A stretch of 64,000 nucleotides of DNA from Phialocephala subalpina (GCA_900073065.1 FJOG01000056.1:76455-140454); one strand, 5' to 3'. Shown: positions 34,771-46,831, numbered from the stretch's first letter. Program-made: numbers and translations. The notes: generated by a model from the letters alone, not told the origin.

Positions 34771-36116
34771 GAATAATTTTTTCTTTCACTGGTTCCGTTT
34801 TAGTCTCCGGACGTGAGCGGTTGCTACTTTACCCAGAGCTGGGGCTGAGCATACCTGAGCCGAGGGTGAGCATGCCTAAGCGTGCCTGAGCATACTCAGT
34901 AATTACAACCGAGTCCGCTTGCGCGTTTCGCCGCTTTGAGATTATCCCCAGAATTAGGGACAGTCCGGAGTTTGACTATCGCATTGCCCTGTCCGGGGAG
35001 AGCCCGAAGGCTGCACATTTAGAACCTAGGCGCGCGTTTAGGCGGGAACTCGAGTACTGCTCTGGAACATTCGCCAAATGCGGCATCAACCAACACAGCA
35101 CCTAGTTTCACCAAAAGCTTCGTACAATGCGTTATTACATTGCGTTATTATATTGATCGGAATTCGGAACCTTAAACCAGGAGTACCAACCAGATCCCTG
35201 GGAGACTCGGAACCGATTACTCTTCCTTAAGGTGCCGACTGTTCCGCGTTTCCCCGCGTTTCCAGCTTCCATAATAGACCCCCGCCAACTCTGCTGTTGC
35301 TCCGCAAGCGTTTGTTTCAAGTGTTAGCCGTGAACACTAATGGGCAGCTAATTTTCATCCCTAGGCAGGAGAATGAGAATGCCACTCGGCTCGGCCCGGC
35401 GCCCTACAATTGATTTATCAGTTGAGGTCACGTGGCACACCAAGTGGGTCCTCGTTTTATGTGGATATAGCCTCAGCTCCCCTCTTTCTTAAATCTACAG
35501 TCGATTCCATCTCACATGATTGACCAGTTCCACTGGCGAGGTGGGCTCGACGCCAGTTGTCTATGTGTCGGTTAGCAGTCGTCTTGATGCTATGGAAAAA
35601 CAGATCAGCGTGATATGATTGCCCTATGTCGGTTAATAGCAAAAGAAAGAAAGTAGGGTCTGAAACTGAAAACTCGAGAATAGATACGTGACTATGATAT
35701 CGTGAACCCTGCGTCTTTTCGTATATCGCCTGGACCCATCGCCAGCTTCAGGATCGATAGCCTCTGAGGCCCCACACCGCGCTCAACCGCTAAGACCTTA
35801 CAAGCTTAAACTTGCAGAATTCAAATAACTAATGGTAGTTGGATCCAGGTTGGATTTCCACCGGAACCGATACTCTAGTAAGATTACAGGCAAGTTCCTT
35901 GCAAAAGTTTCTTAACTAGTTTATTATCAAACTATCGCAACCAGGACATTCAAAGTATAGGAGTCTCACGACTAAAGAAGCGCGATACAATGCTGCTATC
36001 CGCCGGAACCGAAGCTTACATCACTTCTTGCCTAGTGATGGGTAACCCGTTCTCATCTGCTGAGTTTATACGCCTTAGGGGTTCTCTAAGGTCCCTGAAC
36101 TTTAAATCTTCCTGTC
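34771..36116. other. intergenic region with repeat debris
   Basis: No coding frame was recognised. A stretch near 35483-35525 (CCCTCTTTCTTAAATCTACAG) is similar to one at about 62805-62840. The rest holds no feature I can support. Confidence 0.35.
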
Positions 36117-36124
36117 TATATAAG
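36117..36124 (+). promoter_or_regulatory. TATA box of the decayed MFS gene
   Basis: TATATAAG lies 144 bases before the ATG at 36268, in a typical fungal core-promoter position. It survives although the gene is broken. Confidence 0.5.
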
Positions 36125-36267
36125 GTGCTTTCTCCACGGGATGGGGTTCCAAGGTAGAAAAAAATCCACTAGCCTACTGTTCTCGTCAATTATCAAACAC
36201 TACTCGATATCTTTACCAAGAAACTTATCTTCGCTACTCTGTGTTCACTTCTTTCATCTTCTCAGCC

Positions 36268-37800
36268 ATGGCCAGCAAAACAGCTTCGGATGTAGAGCAC
36301 GTTCCCGTTAGGGAAAGGTCCTTCTCTGCTCCCACGCAGGTCGTGGAACAGCAGAGCTGGCTTGAGAGGACTCTTAAGCCTAACAAAGTTACCGCCAGGT
36401 ATCCCATCAAAGGATCGCCATTGCTGTACGCCACTTGCACCTTCGGCAGCTTAGGTGATGCACTTTTTGGGTAAAACTCTGGTGTGGTACCTTGATGACT
36501 TTGAAGATATCCGCTAATGCTTAATTAGGTATCATGTCTGGCTTGCTGGTCAATCCAGTCTTCATATCCCGATTTTACAAGGACTATGGCGGAGCCGATA
36601 GCACTACGGATTGTATTAATCCTGCTATCACTGGTATATCTGTGGCGTGCTTGCAGGCATCGGCAGCTGTGGGAGCGCTTGTCGCAGGACGACTCGGAGA
36701 CATTATCGGTCGAAAGAAGTGTGTCCGCATCGGTGGTTTTATTTACTCCTTCAGCGCCTTTATCCAGATGTTTGCTCCTGGATTCGTAACCTTCGTTACC
36801 GGTCGTACCATCCAAGGTATAGGTGTTGGATTCCTCTCGGAAACCCCTCGGTGGCTAGCAAAGAACGGATTTTGGAAGGAAAGTCTTCAAACAATTGCAG
36901 ACTTACATTCCCGGGGTGATACCCAAGCGGAGCATGTTCAGAAGATTTTCCTAGAGATTCAAGACGCGGTTAAATATGAAGAAAACCTGGGAAAGTCTGG
37001 TTGGACGGTTTGAACAAGCTTTTTCCTATAACGTTTCTTAGAGCTAACAGGGACCTACCAGGAAATTTTCACCTGATACCGCAAGCGTACAATTGTCGGC
37101 ATTACGGTCCAAATGTTCGCCCAACTCAACGGAATCAATATCATTTCTTTTTACCTTCCAAGCACACTGGCGTCCGCCGGATTTGACAACCATAAATTAC
37201 TTCTTTACACCGCCATAAACGCTCTCCCCTATACCGGTGCGACTGTTGTCTCATGGTATTTAGCAGACAGATGGGGTCGAAAACCTTTGCTTATCCTTGG
37301 AGGTGAGTCCTGATGGGTGCAGGAAACACAGGCTTCGTCGAGCTGACTTGGCACCTGAAATATAGGCTTGGGAATGGCGGGGTTACTGGGCGTCGTCTGC
37401 GCCTTTACCCAAGCCGACCTGGCAATCCACACCAAAGCCTACGGTCAGTACGCTTTTGTCATGCTGTACAACATCGTTTACGGATTCACGTGGGGTCCAA
37501 TGCCATGGCTTCTGCCTGCCGGGATCTTTCCTCTTCGCGGCCGTAGCAAGGGTATGGCATTAGCCACTACCAGCAACTAGATATTCAACTTTATTATTGG
37601 TATGGTCTCACCTCTCACCAATGGCCTTCGCCGGTATCCATGGCTACTTTTACCTCGTTATTGCAGGTTTCTGCCTCTTCTCGGCCGGCCTGACACACTG
37701 CTACTACGTCGAGACCGCAAACCATACCCTCGAAGAGATTGCAGTGGCCTTTGGAGATAAGGCTTATGAAGGCAGCCGCGACGAAATCATGCTTGAGTAA
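36268..37800 (+). pseudogene. MFS sugar/quinate transporter pseudogene with internal deletion
   Basis: This is a relic of a proton-coupled sugar/quinate porter. The start MASKTASDVEHVPV is at 36268. TM1 is interrupted around an intron at 36473-36528 where the usual G-Y-D-S-G is lost and the frame does not join. Then IMSGLLVNPVFISRFYKDYG, GRLGDIIGRKKCVRIGG and TIQGIGVGFLS are followed directly at 36840/36841 by ETPRWLAKNG. About 90 residues normally found between these motifs (TM4 end to TM6) are therefore missing. Further lesions are TGA at 37074-37076 in EIFT-stop-YRKRTIVGI (Arg expected), TAG at 37578-37580 in TTSN-stop-IFNFIIGM (Trp expected), and an extra base at 37619-37621. The 3' end HCYYVETANHTLEEIAVAF is still readable to the stop at 37800. 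Confidence 0.82.
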
Positions 37801-40025
37801 GAGACGGATACCACAAAAGAAGGCTTGAAGGCGGCTGCAAATTTGATCTTAAGAAGGATGTATCGAGCGCACTCGTAAAGAGTACCACATGCCAAAGAGC
37901 CAGGCACCAGTTGGACAAATAAATGATGAGCTTTAGTAGAAAATGTAGATATCAAAATTGACACCGTTTATTGCTTTTGAGAATAGGAGCTATTACCCTT
38001 CAAGTCTTTGGAATGCCGTGCAGCCCGCAATCGTGTTGTTGACAAGCATAATGCGTCTTTTCCTCTGCGCTGCTTCGCGAAATCTGGGCGGGAAACGATT
38101 TTCTACCATTGTACTGGAGCATGTTACAGGCGCAACCTCATTGCAAATACATTTCCAGCTCGCGTGATGCTGCTAGGTGGTCGCCCCACCACAACACTAC
38201 GACATGAGGAGGCTTCTAAATGGCGCGCATAGGAACGATGATGAGCGAAGAAGACGTGTTGCGGTAGGTTACGGTGCCCTTGTTGCAAACATGATAATAG
38301 TAAATCATGATGTTGAAAGACGGTTGCAGGACGAAGATGGAGATTGCTTGGCTGAGGAAGGGCGCTAGCGATACGCTAAATCACATGAGAGGGATCGGAT
38401 TAACTCCTGTCCACCTCTGCCCTAATGCCGAGCAACTTTGCCATGGTATTCAGAGACTGAGAACAGTGGGATCCTTGATAAAAAAAGATTGTCGGAAGGA
38501 AGAAATGTGCAGCGTACTCGATCATCTCATCTTGCAATCGCATTGGTGTGGCAGCCTGAAGATTGGCCATCGCTTGCTGAAGTCTCAGGCCTCATCAACC
38601 CCTGAATTGTCCCTGGCTCGCCTGATGAATCAGGGGCTGAACACCAAGGCTCACAAGCGAGCAGCGTTGGGTCGAAGAAGTTGCTCATCGCTGACCACGG
38701 GGTAGGCCCGGTATCCCCAGATGGACGCTCTGAAGCTGGCTCCGTTATCCTATTTCGATCTTTCGACTGCCGTTACGCGTCCGATACCCTGTTGCCATTT
38801 TCATAAAAAATCCCATGTCCAAATCATCTTACTCGTGGCTTCGAATTCCTCCCGTATCTCATCTTGCGTCACCCCCGCTGACCCCGCATTTCGGGTTGTA
38901 ACCGTACCCATGTGAGGATCATCCTTGGTCTACAGCTTTTAGGTTTCTCGTTAAAGAGAACCCTTGTCGGCACATCTGTCGTACGACGATAGAACTGGGC
39001 ATCAATTTTTCCTCCGCAATGTCTCGTTCTGGAGCAGATCATTCTTGCTTGTACTGTTTAGTACGTCTAATTTCACTTGTTTACTGTGGCTCTAAGATTG
39101 ACATCGGAGGGTTGACTTTTGCTTGCGGTGATGGAATCGTGCGCTACAGTGTCCTTTTCAGGGCATTGATATGAGATCGAGTTTCGTGTTGGATTTCACA
39201 TCGCGATCATCTACAAGTCAAGGTGCTTCCAACTCTGCCATTCAGCGGGCGCAAAATTCTTTTTCCATGGTCCGGTAGAGGACTAGGAGTTAAGCTTCTA
39301 ATTAGCCGTCTAATATATTACTCNNNNNNNNNNNNNNNNNNNNNNNNNNNNNNNNNNNNNNNNNNNNNNNNNNNNNNNNNNNNNNNNNNNNNNNNNNNNN
39401 NNNNNNNNNNNNNNNNNNNNNNNNNNNNNNNNNNNNNNNNNNNNNNNNNNNNNNNNNNNNNNNNNNNNNNNNNNNNNNNNNNNNNNNNNNNNNNNNNNNN
39501 NNNNNNNNNNNNNNNNNNNNNNNNNNNNNNNNNNNNNNNNNNNNNNNNNNNNNNNNNNNNNNNNNNNNNNNNNNNNNNNNNNNNNNNNNNNNNNNNNNNN
39601 NNNNNNNNNTGAACAGGGGAAGGAAGGGGAAACTAGACCAAAGTTTCTTCAGATATCCGCTGACCGGGAGGGCTGGTTGAAAATTTAGTTTCGCCGTCGG
39701 TCGACTGATCCGAAAGAACCTCCTGACAATTTCAACGCAAATTCTCTGAACATTGGATGGACGTCGACCGCAAGTCGATCTTGGACTGGCACCACGAAAC
39801 TCTCCGATCACTTTTTCCTCTGAAGTACAAACAAGGGGAAATGAGTCTAGTGTGGCTTAACCCCTAGAGTTTCACTCTCTTCGGACCCTCTGCTGCCGGC
39901 CAGTGCTGTAGCTCTGAAGGCAGTTGGCACCGTCGAGCCGGCGTTCCTGCCGAGCCTTCACCACATACTTAGTTCATAAGTACACAGAATCGGTGTAATT
40001 TCCAATACCGCGCGGCGTTCCCTCA
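37801..40025. other. intergenic region containing an assembly gap
   Basis: No gene was recognised on either side of the 286-base gap. Confidence 0.35.
39324..39609. other. assembly gap (286 N)
   Basis: A run of undetermined bases. Any feature inside is invisible. Confidence 1.
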
Positions 40026-40043
40026 TATAAAGGTGTATATAAA
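40026..40043 (+). promoter_or_regulatory. TATA elements of the GH7 gene
   Basis: TATAAA (40026) and TATATAAA (40036) lie 75-92 bases before the ATG at 40118, as expected for a strongly expressed, inducible cellulase gene. Confidence 0.6.
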
Positions 40044-40117
40044 GTCCTTTCCTCGAATTCGAAGACTTCCCATCATATCAGATTTCTCTTCTGATAACCT
40101 TTCGTTGAGAAGCGATC

Positions 40118-41776
40118 ATGTATTCCAAAATCGCTCTTGTTGCTTTCCTCGCCCACACTACCCGGGCTCAACAAATTGGCACTTACACCTCAGAGACTCA
40201 TCCTTCTCTTACTTGGCAGACCTGTACAGCAGTCGGTTCCTGTACGACGACTACTGGCTCGGTTACCCTCGATTCTAACTGGCGCTGGACGCATTCGACA
40301 TCTAGCTCTACTAATTGCTATACCGGCAATACATGGGACGCAACGCTTTGCCCCGATGATGTTACTTGTGCAGAGAACTGTGCTCTTGATGGTGCTGACT
40401 ACTCGGGCACTTATGGAGTGACGACTAGTGGAGGTTCCCTTAAAATCGATTTTGTCACCACCTCGTCTCAGACGAACGTTGGCGCACGCCTCTATTTGAT
40501 GGCTGATAGCACCCATTACAAGACTTTCAATTTACTCAACAAGGAGTTTACATTTGATGTCGACGTCTCCAACCTCCCTTGCGGACTCAATGGAGCACTC
40601 TACTTGTCTGCCATGCCTGCCGATGGCGGAGTATCAACTCAGACTAACAACAAGGCTGGAGCTCAATACGGCACTGGCTATTGTGACTCTCAATGTCCCC
40701 GAGATCTCAAATTCATCGGAGGCGAGGTAAGCTATACGAGATTCTTTGCCTTAAAACTTTCTAACGGTTGCAACTTCAGGGTAATGTTGAGGGTTGGGTA
40801 CCTTCCACAAACAATGCGAATACTGGCGTTGGCAATCACGGCGCTTGCTGCGCTGAGATGGACATTTGGGAGGCCAACTCAATTTCGGCTGCATACACTC
40901 CACATTCGTGTGACACGGCGACGTTGACAGTGTAAGTGGAGTGGACGCGCTTCCGCTCTGATTTTGCAAAAGCTAATCTTTCACTTCCCACTAGGTGCGA
41001 GGCAGATGCATGCGGTGGTACATATTCGAGCAATAGATATGCTGGCACATGCGATCCCGATGGCTGCGACTTCAACTCTTACCGTATGGGCAACACCAGT
41101 TTCTACGGCCCAGGCAAGACTGTGAACACGAACAGCGTTTTCACTGTCGTTACTCAGGTCCGTTCCATTCCTTCTCAAATTATCATTTTCTAGTTTGTAC
41201 GAGCTCTTGGAACATGTCTTGAAAGCTATATTGGTGGCTCAGTTGCCTGGCTCTTGAATCATTTATCTTGAGAGCTTGGCTCCTCCCTAAACCTTCTGGG
41301 GAAAAGCGTACTAATTCTTGTGGCAGTTCATCACCAGTACCGGAACTGCGTCGGGAACAATGAATCAAATCAAGCGTTTCTACGTGCAGAACGGTGTTGT
41401 TATTCCTAACTCCGCATCTGACATTTCAGGCATTACTGGAAACTCTATCACGGAGACATACTGTGATGCAACGAAGACTGTTTTCGGCGATACTAACTCT
41501 TGGGATACGCATGGAGGCTTCACTTCCATGACATCGGCTATGAACGATGGAATGGTCCTTGTTATGAGCTTGTGGGACGACTATTACGCGAACATGCTGT
41601 GGCTCGACAGCGACTATCCCACGACTGACAGCGCTTCCACCCCTGGTGTTGCCCGTGGTACTTGTGCCACTACATCTGGTGTCCCCGCAACCGTCGAGTC
41701 CAGCGCTTCCGGCGCGTATGTCATTTACTCCAACATCAAGATTGGCGCCATCAACAGCACATTCAGCGCAACGTAG
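40118..41776 (+). CDS. GH7 cellobiohydrolase (CBHI-like), catalytic domain only
   Basis: This is a secreted reducing-end cellobiohydrolase (or related endoglucanase) that cleaves cellulose with retention. Four exons are inferred: 40118-40726, 40780-40931, 40995-41157 and 41327-41776. The sum is 1374 nt, or 457 residues. The signal peptide is [17 protein letters not shown], with the mature protein starting QQIGTYTSE. The catalytic motif EMDIWEAN holds the nucleophile, the assisting Asp and the acid/base Glu. Typical blocks include [50 protein letters not shown] and [21 protein letters not shown], with the usual many cysteines. The protein ends at INSTFSAT without linker or CBM1. The length and loops fit a cellobiohydrolase better than an endoglucanase. 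Confidence 0.93.
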
Positions 41777-42110
41777 TCCACCCGAAGAGAAAACTTCCAC
41801 TACCTCGCCATCTGGTTCTGGTAGCACACTTGTCGAAAGTCAAAAAATGCTGTACATAGCTCATTCCTTTATCTGTACATATCTTTACCTTCTTGGACAT
41901 CGAAGAATTTGTGGGCTGGAACGCTTGAGGGATGGCGGCAGGCCCGTTGGTGTTGATCTGTTATCATTTCACGTCTCTCGTTTAGTTTCTTCGGGATATT
42001 AAATCCTTCAAGTTTCCTAAATTACAGTCTTTATTACATTTCCCACCTCATCTCTTCCCTACTTACTATATAGTGGCTATTGGAACTTATAAACTCAATA
42101 GCCCACGGAG
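41777..42110. other. 3' region of the GH7 gene with a possible linker relic
   Basis: Right after the stop, another frame reads [19 protein letters not shown], a Ser/Thr/Pro/Gly-rich run like the linker that precedes a CBM1 in many GH7 enzymes. No CBM1 cysteine pattern follows. Confidence 0.4.
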
Positions 42111-42637
42111 TGGCCAATACGTCTGTCCGTCAGTCCATCAGTTGGCCATTTGCCAAACTGATTGACGAATGAAAAGCCGGTCAACTTACTGACTTAAATA
42201 ATAAACCGATTAGTTAGCTGATAAGCTACTAAGAATAGCTTTAAGCAATTTGAGTCACGTTTTTAGTCACGTTTTTAGTCACGTTTTTAATCACGTTATT
42301 TAAGCTTTTCCCCTTTAGATTCTTACTCGCCAACCTCTCGCTTACTTATATAAGAAGATTAAATAAGATATCTAAAAGAGTAAATCCAAAGACTAAATAT
42401 TGCAATTAGATTCTAATTTTTAATTTCATTGGATTTTTGAGTTTTTTAGAGTTAAATGAAGTTTAAAACAAGCCGAAGAAAGACTTAAAAATAAGAAAAT
42501 CTAAGTGCTCGAACTGATAAGTTAATGATCGGTTGGATAAGTGCTTAATTGAAGGACTGAGCTAATGGAAATGGCTAAATTATTGGCTTATTATAACCTT
42601 TGATTAGTCGGCTCATTAGTTCCGGACGTATTGGCCA
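42111..42637. mobile_element. non-autonomous element with 13-bp terminal inverted repeats
   Basis: TGGCCAATACGTC at 42111-42123 is repeated exactly, inverted, at 42625-42637. Allowing one gap, the match extends outward by GGA. The 527-bp interior is AT-rich and non-coding, with sub-terminal TTAGCTGATAAG-like words and a near-palindrome at about 42140-42161 (CAGTTGGCCATTTGCCAAACTG is 22 bases, only its centre being quoted as GGCCATTTGCC). No clear target duplication was found, so the superfamily is open. Confidence 0.6.
42253..42300. repeat. 12-bp tandem repeat, four copies
   Basis: The unit AGTCACGTTTTT is repeated three times exactly, followed by a fourth copy with three changes. It lies inside the TIR element. 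Confidence 0.85.
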
Positions 42638-45157
42638 TCCTGATACCCCATGTCCCTTACGTAATGATCTTCGACTTATGAATTGGGCCGACCCCGAGCT
42701 CCTGAGACTTCGACGCCCTTTTTTCTCAATACGAATACCTCCACCCCATACAACCACTCCCAGTTCTAATTCACCATCTTATCCCAAATTGTTTTAAGGC
42801 GTGACAAAATCCAGAATATTGACAACAGCTCGTTAGACCAGCTCGAATACCGCAATCCTCAAGATACTGGGCTTGATCAGAAGCGATATCTCGTTCAACT
42901 TCTGAGGCTCGAAGATGAGGGGAAAAATCGTACAACCCGAGAATCTACCTCATACTTCAGATCCTTCAGCATTCGATACGTCTTGCTTGGAAAAATGAAA
43001 AATGAAAAAGAGGACGAGTGAGTTATTTATACCCAAGTTCCTTTCTCTTAGAGAGTAACGTGCAGAAATAGTGCGGTGAATGTGAATATGGTACTCCAAG
43101 GATGTTAGAGGAGTGAGTAAAAGGTGAATTGTATGGCATTGAAGATAGTTTGCTAATCCATTACAGGAGAGAATCTTCATTCGCGGGGAATATAAGGGGA
43201 GGAAAGAGTATATAAAGAGCAAAATATTGCACATCTCTAATCTCCATACATAAGAGCTCCTTGGAAAATGGATGACTTGGGAGTGGGAAGATTAAAGCTC
43301 AACGAAGTGCACGAGAATCTTAGACAAATGAAAACCAGTTCTGACTCATTGAACTTCTATCACTCTCCACCTCATCTGCCCCTATTCCGTTTCCAGTCCA
43401 CCATATGATTCCGGGCCCTCGCAGAAAATGATAAAATCCTGACTCCTGACAGCAACTTCCTGTGTCTCCTTGACTTCATGAATGGCTCAGATACCAACCG
43501 TAATCAAAAGAAGCGGCTCTCCACCATCCCAGCCTTTGGCACATGGCAACAACAAACCCGGGCGCGCAAGGAAGGGAAGCCCACTCCACACCCGTGCACT
43601 TAGGACATTTCTGCGGTGTATACGATGAGCTGCCACGAAGAAGTGAGGAAGGAGGTATAAATAGCCGAGGAGGCAAGTTGCATTGACGACTAACACGTGA
43701 ATTTTCTTTCGGAACTTTAAATCGATGAAATGAGAGAGAAACTGCTGGGGACATCATTTGCGAAACATATCATGGCGTGGAAGCAAACTTAGCATGGGGG
43801 ACGTGGAAATACAGGACAAGTAATTCTGAGAGGTGCCGCCCAAATATAAAAACACCTCTAGTAATACACTTATAGGACGGAGCTGCAGATCACAACGCGG
43901 TCATCAAATATTCAACAGAAGCAGCAGTGCCTTGAGTCATGCAAACCTCAGAAATCATGGACTTATTCCGATTCCAGGGTCACTCGAGCTGATTTGGCCT
44001 TCACGTCTCTTTAACTCTTTACCTCTCGCCTCGAAATGGCTGTAGACTCTGCTAAAAATGACAATAAACTCAATATTCGACAACATCACCGCCACTCTTC
44101 CAATAAAATCAAGCGGTATGTTACCCCACGGCCGATCACAAAAGTCAGCATTCCATCCAACTTCTGGTCCTGGGGCCACGTCGAACTCCAGGCAGGGGAA
44201 AGCTGCCAACTCCCATTGCGCCAAATTCGAAACCACCGCGACGGTCTATGCGAAGGGCATGAAGCGGGTGGATGGGAGATATTTATGACCTAAGGAGTAA
44301 AGATGGATACCAATTGAGTCGTAAACAGTCTTTCTGAATACTAATTTGAGCAGGTAAAACGTGCATCATGAGAAAACGCCCAACCCCTCTCAGAATTATT
44401 CCTCTTTACCTTGACGGCAATTCTTAAGTTCAAGCCAATTCTGGATTTCGCATGCTTAGGAGCCACACGACTTGTCTACATCTGGAGGAAGCCTCACCGC
44501 GAACATGTCGTTAAGGTCGGCCGCATGTCCAGTTTAGGCCTTCACGGACATCCTAAAAGGCGCCGTGGGTGGCCCAAGTTCACGTCCATGACTCACCTGT
44601 TTTGGGAGCAGCCGATTATGGCTCCATTTAGTAGGGAAGTCTCACCGATAGGCCTTAAAATAGGCGCCGTCTAATTTAGGCTCACTCCAGATCTAGATCA
44701 TGCAGGCCGTTATTGCTAGCTTAGCCAGCCGGGGAGCCGCGCCTCTCGGCTCGAATGCGGGAGTCGTGGGACAGCGAGCATTTCCGGCTTAATCTTGCGT
44801 CGAGGATCAGTTTAGACGTCAACCAAATCTACTGGGAGGTTCTTGTAAGCAGGGCCTAGGCGAAGCGATGTTAAACACGGCGATACTTGCTCCTATTGGA
44901 TCAAGACAAAGGGGAAGTGAATGAAACAACTACGCCAGGTACTTGAACATCATTTCAAAATGCTTGTATTGGTCGTAATCAGGAATAGCAGCCTCGCTGA
45001 TTGTGGGGAAGAGGGTCAGGGGAAGGTGTGGCAGAGTTGGGACCCACACTTCAAGAGACAACGGGTTTTGGGAGTAAGGCAGAATTGACAGCACCTTGTG
45101 AAATTCCTTCTAACCTTGACGCCAAAATATAAACGGACTCCCAATACTTAGGGATGA
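42638..45157. other. gene-poor region
   Basis: Several open frames of 60-94 codons exist on both strands but none has a recognisable motif or a consistent exon structure. No RNA gene or repeat was recognised. Confidence 0.35.
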
Positions 45158-46831
45158 TTACCAAAGCCCATCAGCTGCTGACCCGGTCTCATTTCCTGGC
45201 GGGGGTCGTGGCCGTAGTCCCCACATGTCCCAATATCCTTGCCTTCTCGACAACACCTCGTCCTTCATACAGCTCGGGTGTTTGTGATCTTCCATTGAGC
45301 CCCACGGCCATATCGCGACGAAGCAAATTTCATCGTAACCACACTTCCCACATTCCTTCGACGTGGTCCAATCCAGGTACGCAATCAAACTCTTGAGTGC
45401 CAATTTCGATTCTTCCAGAGCCGATCTGTCAGTCTCGTCTTCTCCCACTAGGATCAAGTGGCGGACATAGAACAAAGTGCTGCAAATTTCGTTCATGACT
45501 GTCAAGAGAGCTTCGTGAATCATGTGATCCGCTGTACTCTCCGGTACCGCAGCAATAAGATAATGCGCCGAGCACTTCTCAATGGCCGTCGGGACGTCGA
45601 AATTTCCATAGTCGATGTAGAGATTGAGTAAAACTGCAATGTCCGACAGAATGGTATCTCTTGAAGTGTCATTCCCAGCCATCAATTGTAGACGATCAGA
45701 GTAGCGAGTGATAATCATATCTGTGACGCCTTGCCAATCATTGCCGACATCACTTCTTGAACTGCTCTCTTCGAAAAGAGCCATGAAATCGGCTTTCATG
45801 TTTCCAAGTCCTTCCACGTCAGAAGCTGGCAATCTCGGTAGGTCCGCTCTCTCGGGGTCCGGATTCGTCATGTTGAGATCATACCAGTATGCCGATACCA
45901 TGCCTGAGTAATCGAGTCTCAGTCTCTGCGCTGTAATGCCTGGATACCTCATCGACGCTCCCCTCAGCACCTCGAGTTGGGGCATCCTCTCGAAGCTTTG
46001 GTTCTTGCCACTTGGTCTCTCATAGGCACTTTCGAGAATCAACCCATCACTGAACTCGCAGAAAATGATTTCAAACCCCATCTCCATTCTCACAAACCCC
46101 TCAATTCCCCACTTCGCTCCAAGGTCACAGAGGTCTTGACCGCGTCTAAAGTCGTTGAACGCAGGGCTATCATCGCCATCCGTAATATTACGCAGAAGAT
46201 AGTCTTGTGTATCGAGAGTTCCCATCATGGTCTTCCCCGCTGACATCCCATCTATATAAACCAGATTCGTAAGAGGTCGGATCGTCCGGTAGATATGAAG
46301 GTAGCCTCTCGAAAAGTCTGGTTCATCGTCATCATCATCCATGCTTTGTATCCCATCCACAGTCTCTCCCCAGGTCAACTCGAAGGGAGGTGTAGGAGGA
46401 CCCTCTCCAGGTTCGCCGGGGCGTTCTGGTCGCTCAGGTCGCTCAGGATCCCCAGGTTTTCCAGGCCTCCTCCCAGGTCGTCTGCCTGGGAAAGCTCGAG
46501 CGAACATCTCTGCATGTTCGATCTCGAATGCAAGCCATTCCATGCCCTTTACTGCATTGGGTATATGTGTTCCATGGTAGAGGTGAGTGTTGTTGGGTAT
46601 TCTTGCGGGAAAGAGCGACATGCCGTTGTGATTCAAGCTGGATCCCCATTGTCGCATCGAGGAGTGGAGAGCATTGAAGATGTGAGGAGCATTTGCTCTT
46701 GCACTCTCTAGACTTGGACCACGGCTGCCTACAGCCTTTGCATACGGGAACAGAGGAGCTTGAGCTTGAGGAGGGGCTGCGATGACATGCAGTATGAGAG
46801 CTGATGCAGCGAGGATGAAACGCAGCGCCAT
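45158..46831 (-). CDS. secreted protein of unknown function with Pro-Glu-Arg-Gly-rich insert
   Basis: A single-exon gene of 557 residues. The ATG at 46831 is chosen because it opens a clear signal peptide (MALRFILAASALILHVIAA); the frame extends 43 codons further but without a secretion signal at its start. The mature part has ARIPNNTHLYHGTHIP, MEWLAFEIEHAEMFARAF, a low-complexity basic/Pro insert at about residues 122-152 (RPGRRPGKPGDPERPERPER), an acidic run MDDDDDEPD, and then YIDGMSAGKTMMGTLDTQDY and FVRMEMGFEIIFCEFSDGL. The C-terminus has a Cys cluster CGKCGYDEICF. I do not recognise a named domain. The LYHGT motif near the N-terminus resembles the PARP-type H-G-T motif, but this is too short to assign ADP-ribosyltransferase activity. 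Confidence 0.75.
   Translation of the reverse strand: MALRFILAASALILHVIAAPPQAQAPLFPYAKAVGSRGPSLESARANAPHIFNALHSSMRQWGSSLNHNGMSLFPARIPNNTHLYHGTHIPNAVKGMEWLAFEIEHAEMFARAFPGRRPGRRPGKPGDPERPERPERPGEPGEGPPTPPFELTWGETVDGIQSMDDDDDEPDFSRGYLHIYRTIRPLTNLVYIDGMSAGKTMMGTLDTQDYLLRNITDGDDSPAFNDFRRGQDLCDLGAKWGIEGFVRMEMGFEIIFCEFSDGLILESAYERPSGKNQSFERMPQLEVLRGASMRYPGITAQRLRLDYSGMVSAYWYDLNMTNPDPERADLPRLPASDVEGLGNMKADFMALFEESSSRSDVGNDWQGVTDMIITRYSDRLQLMAGNDTSRDTILSDIAVLLNLYIDYGNFDVPTAIEKCSAHYLIAAVPESTADHMIHEALLTVMNEICSTLFYVRHLILVGEDETDRSALEESKLALKSLIAYLDWTTSKECGKCGYDEICFVAIWPWGSMEDHKHPSCMKDEVLSRRQGYWDMWGLRPRPPPGNETGSAADGLW

Noticed and set aside
38307..38705. Open frame with a possible ankyrin-like TPVHLC
   Set aside because: A single short motif with no repeat periodicity in either strand; stops interrupt every alternative frame.
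43955..44293. Overlapping open frames of about 85-93 codons on both strands
   Set aside because: Neither shows a domain or splice structure. They cannot both be coding, and nothing favours one.
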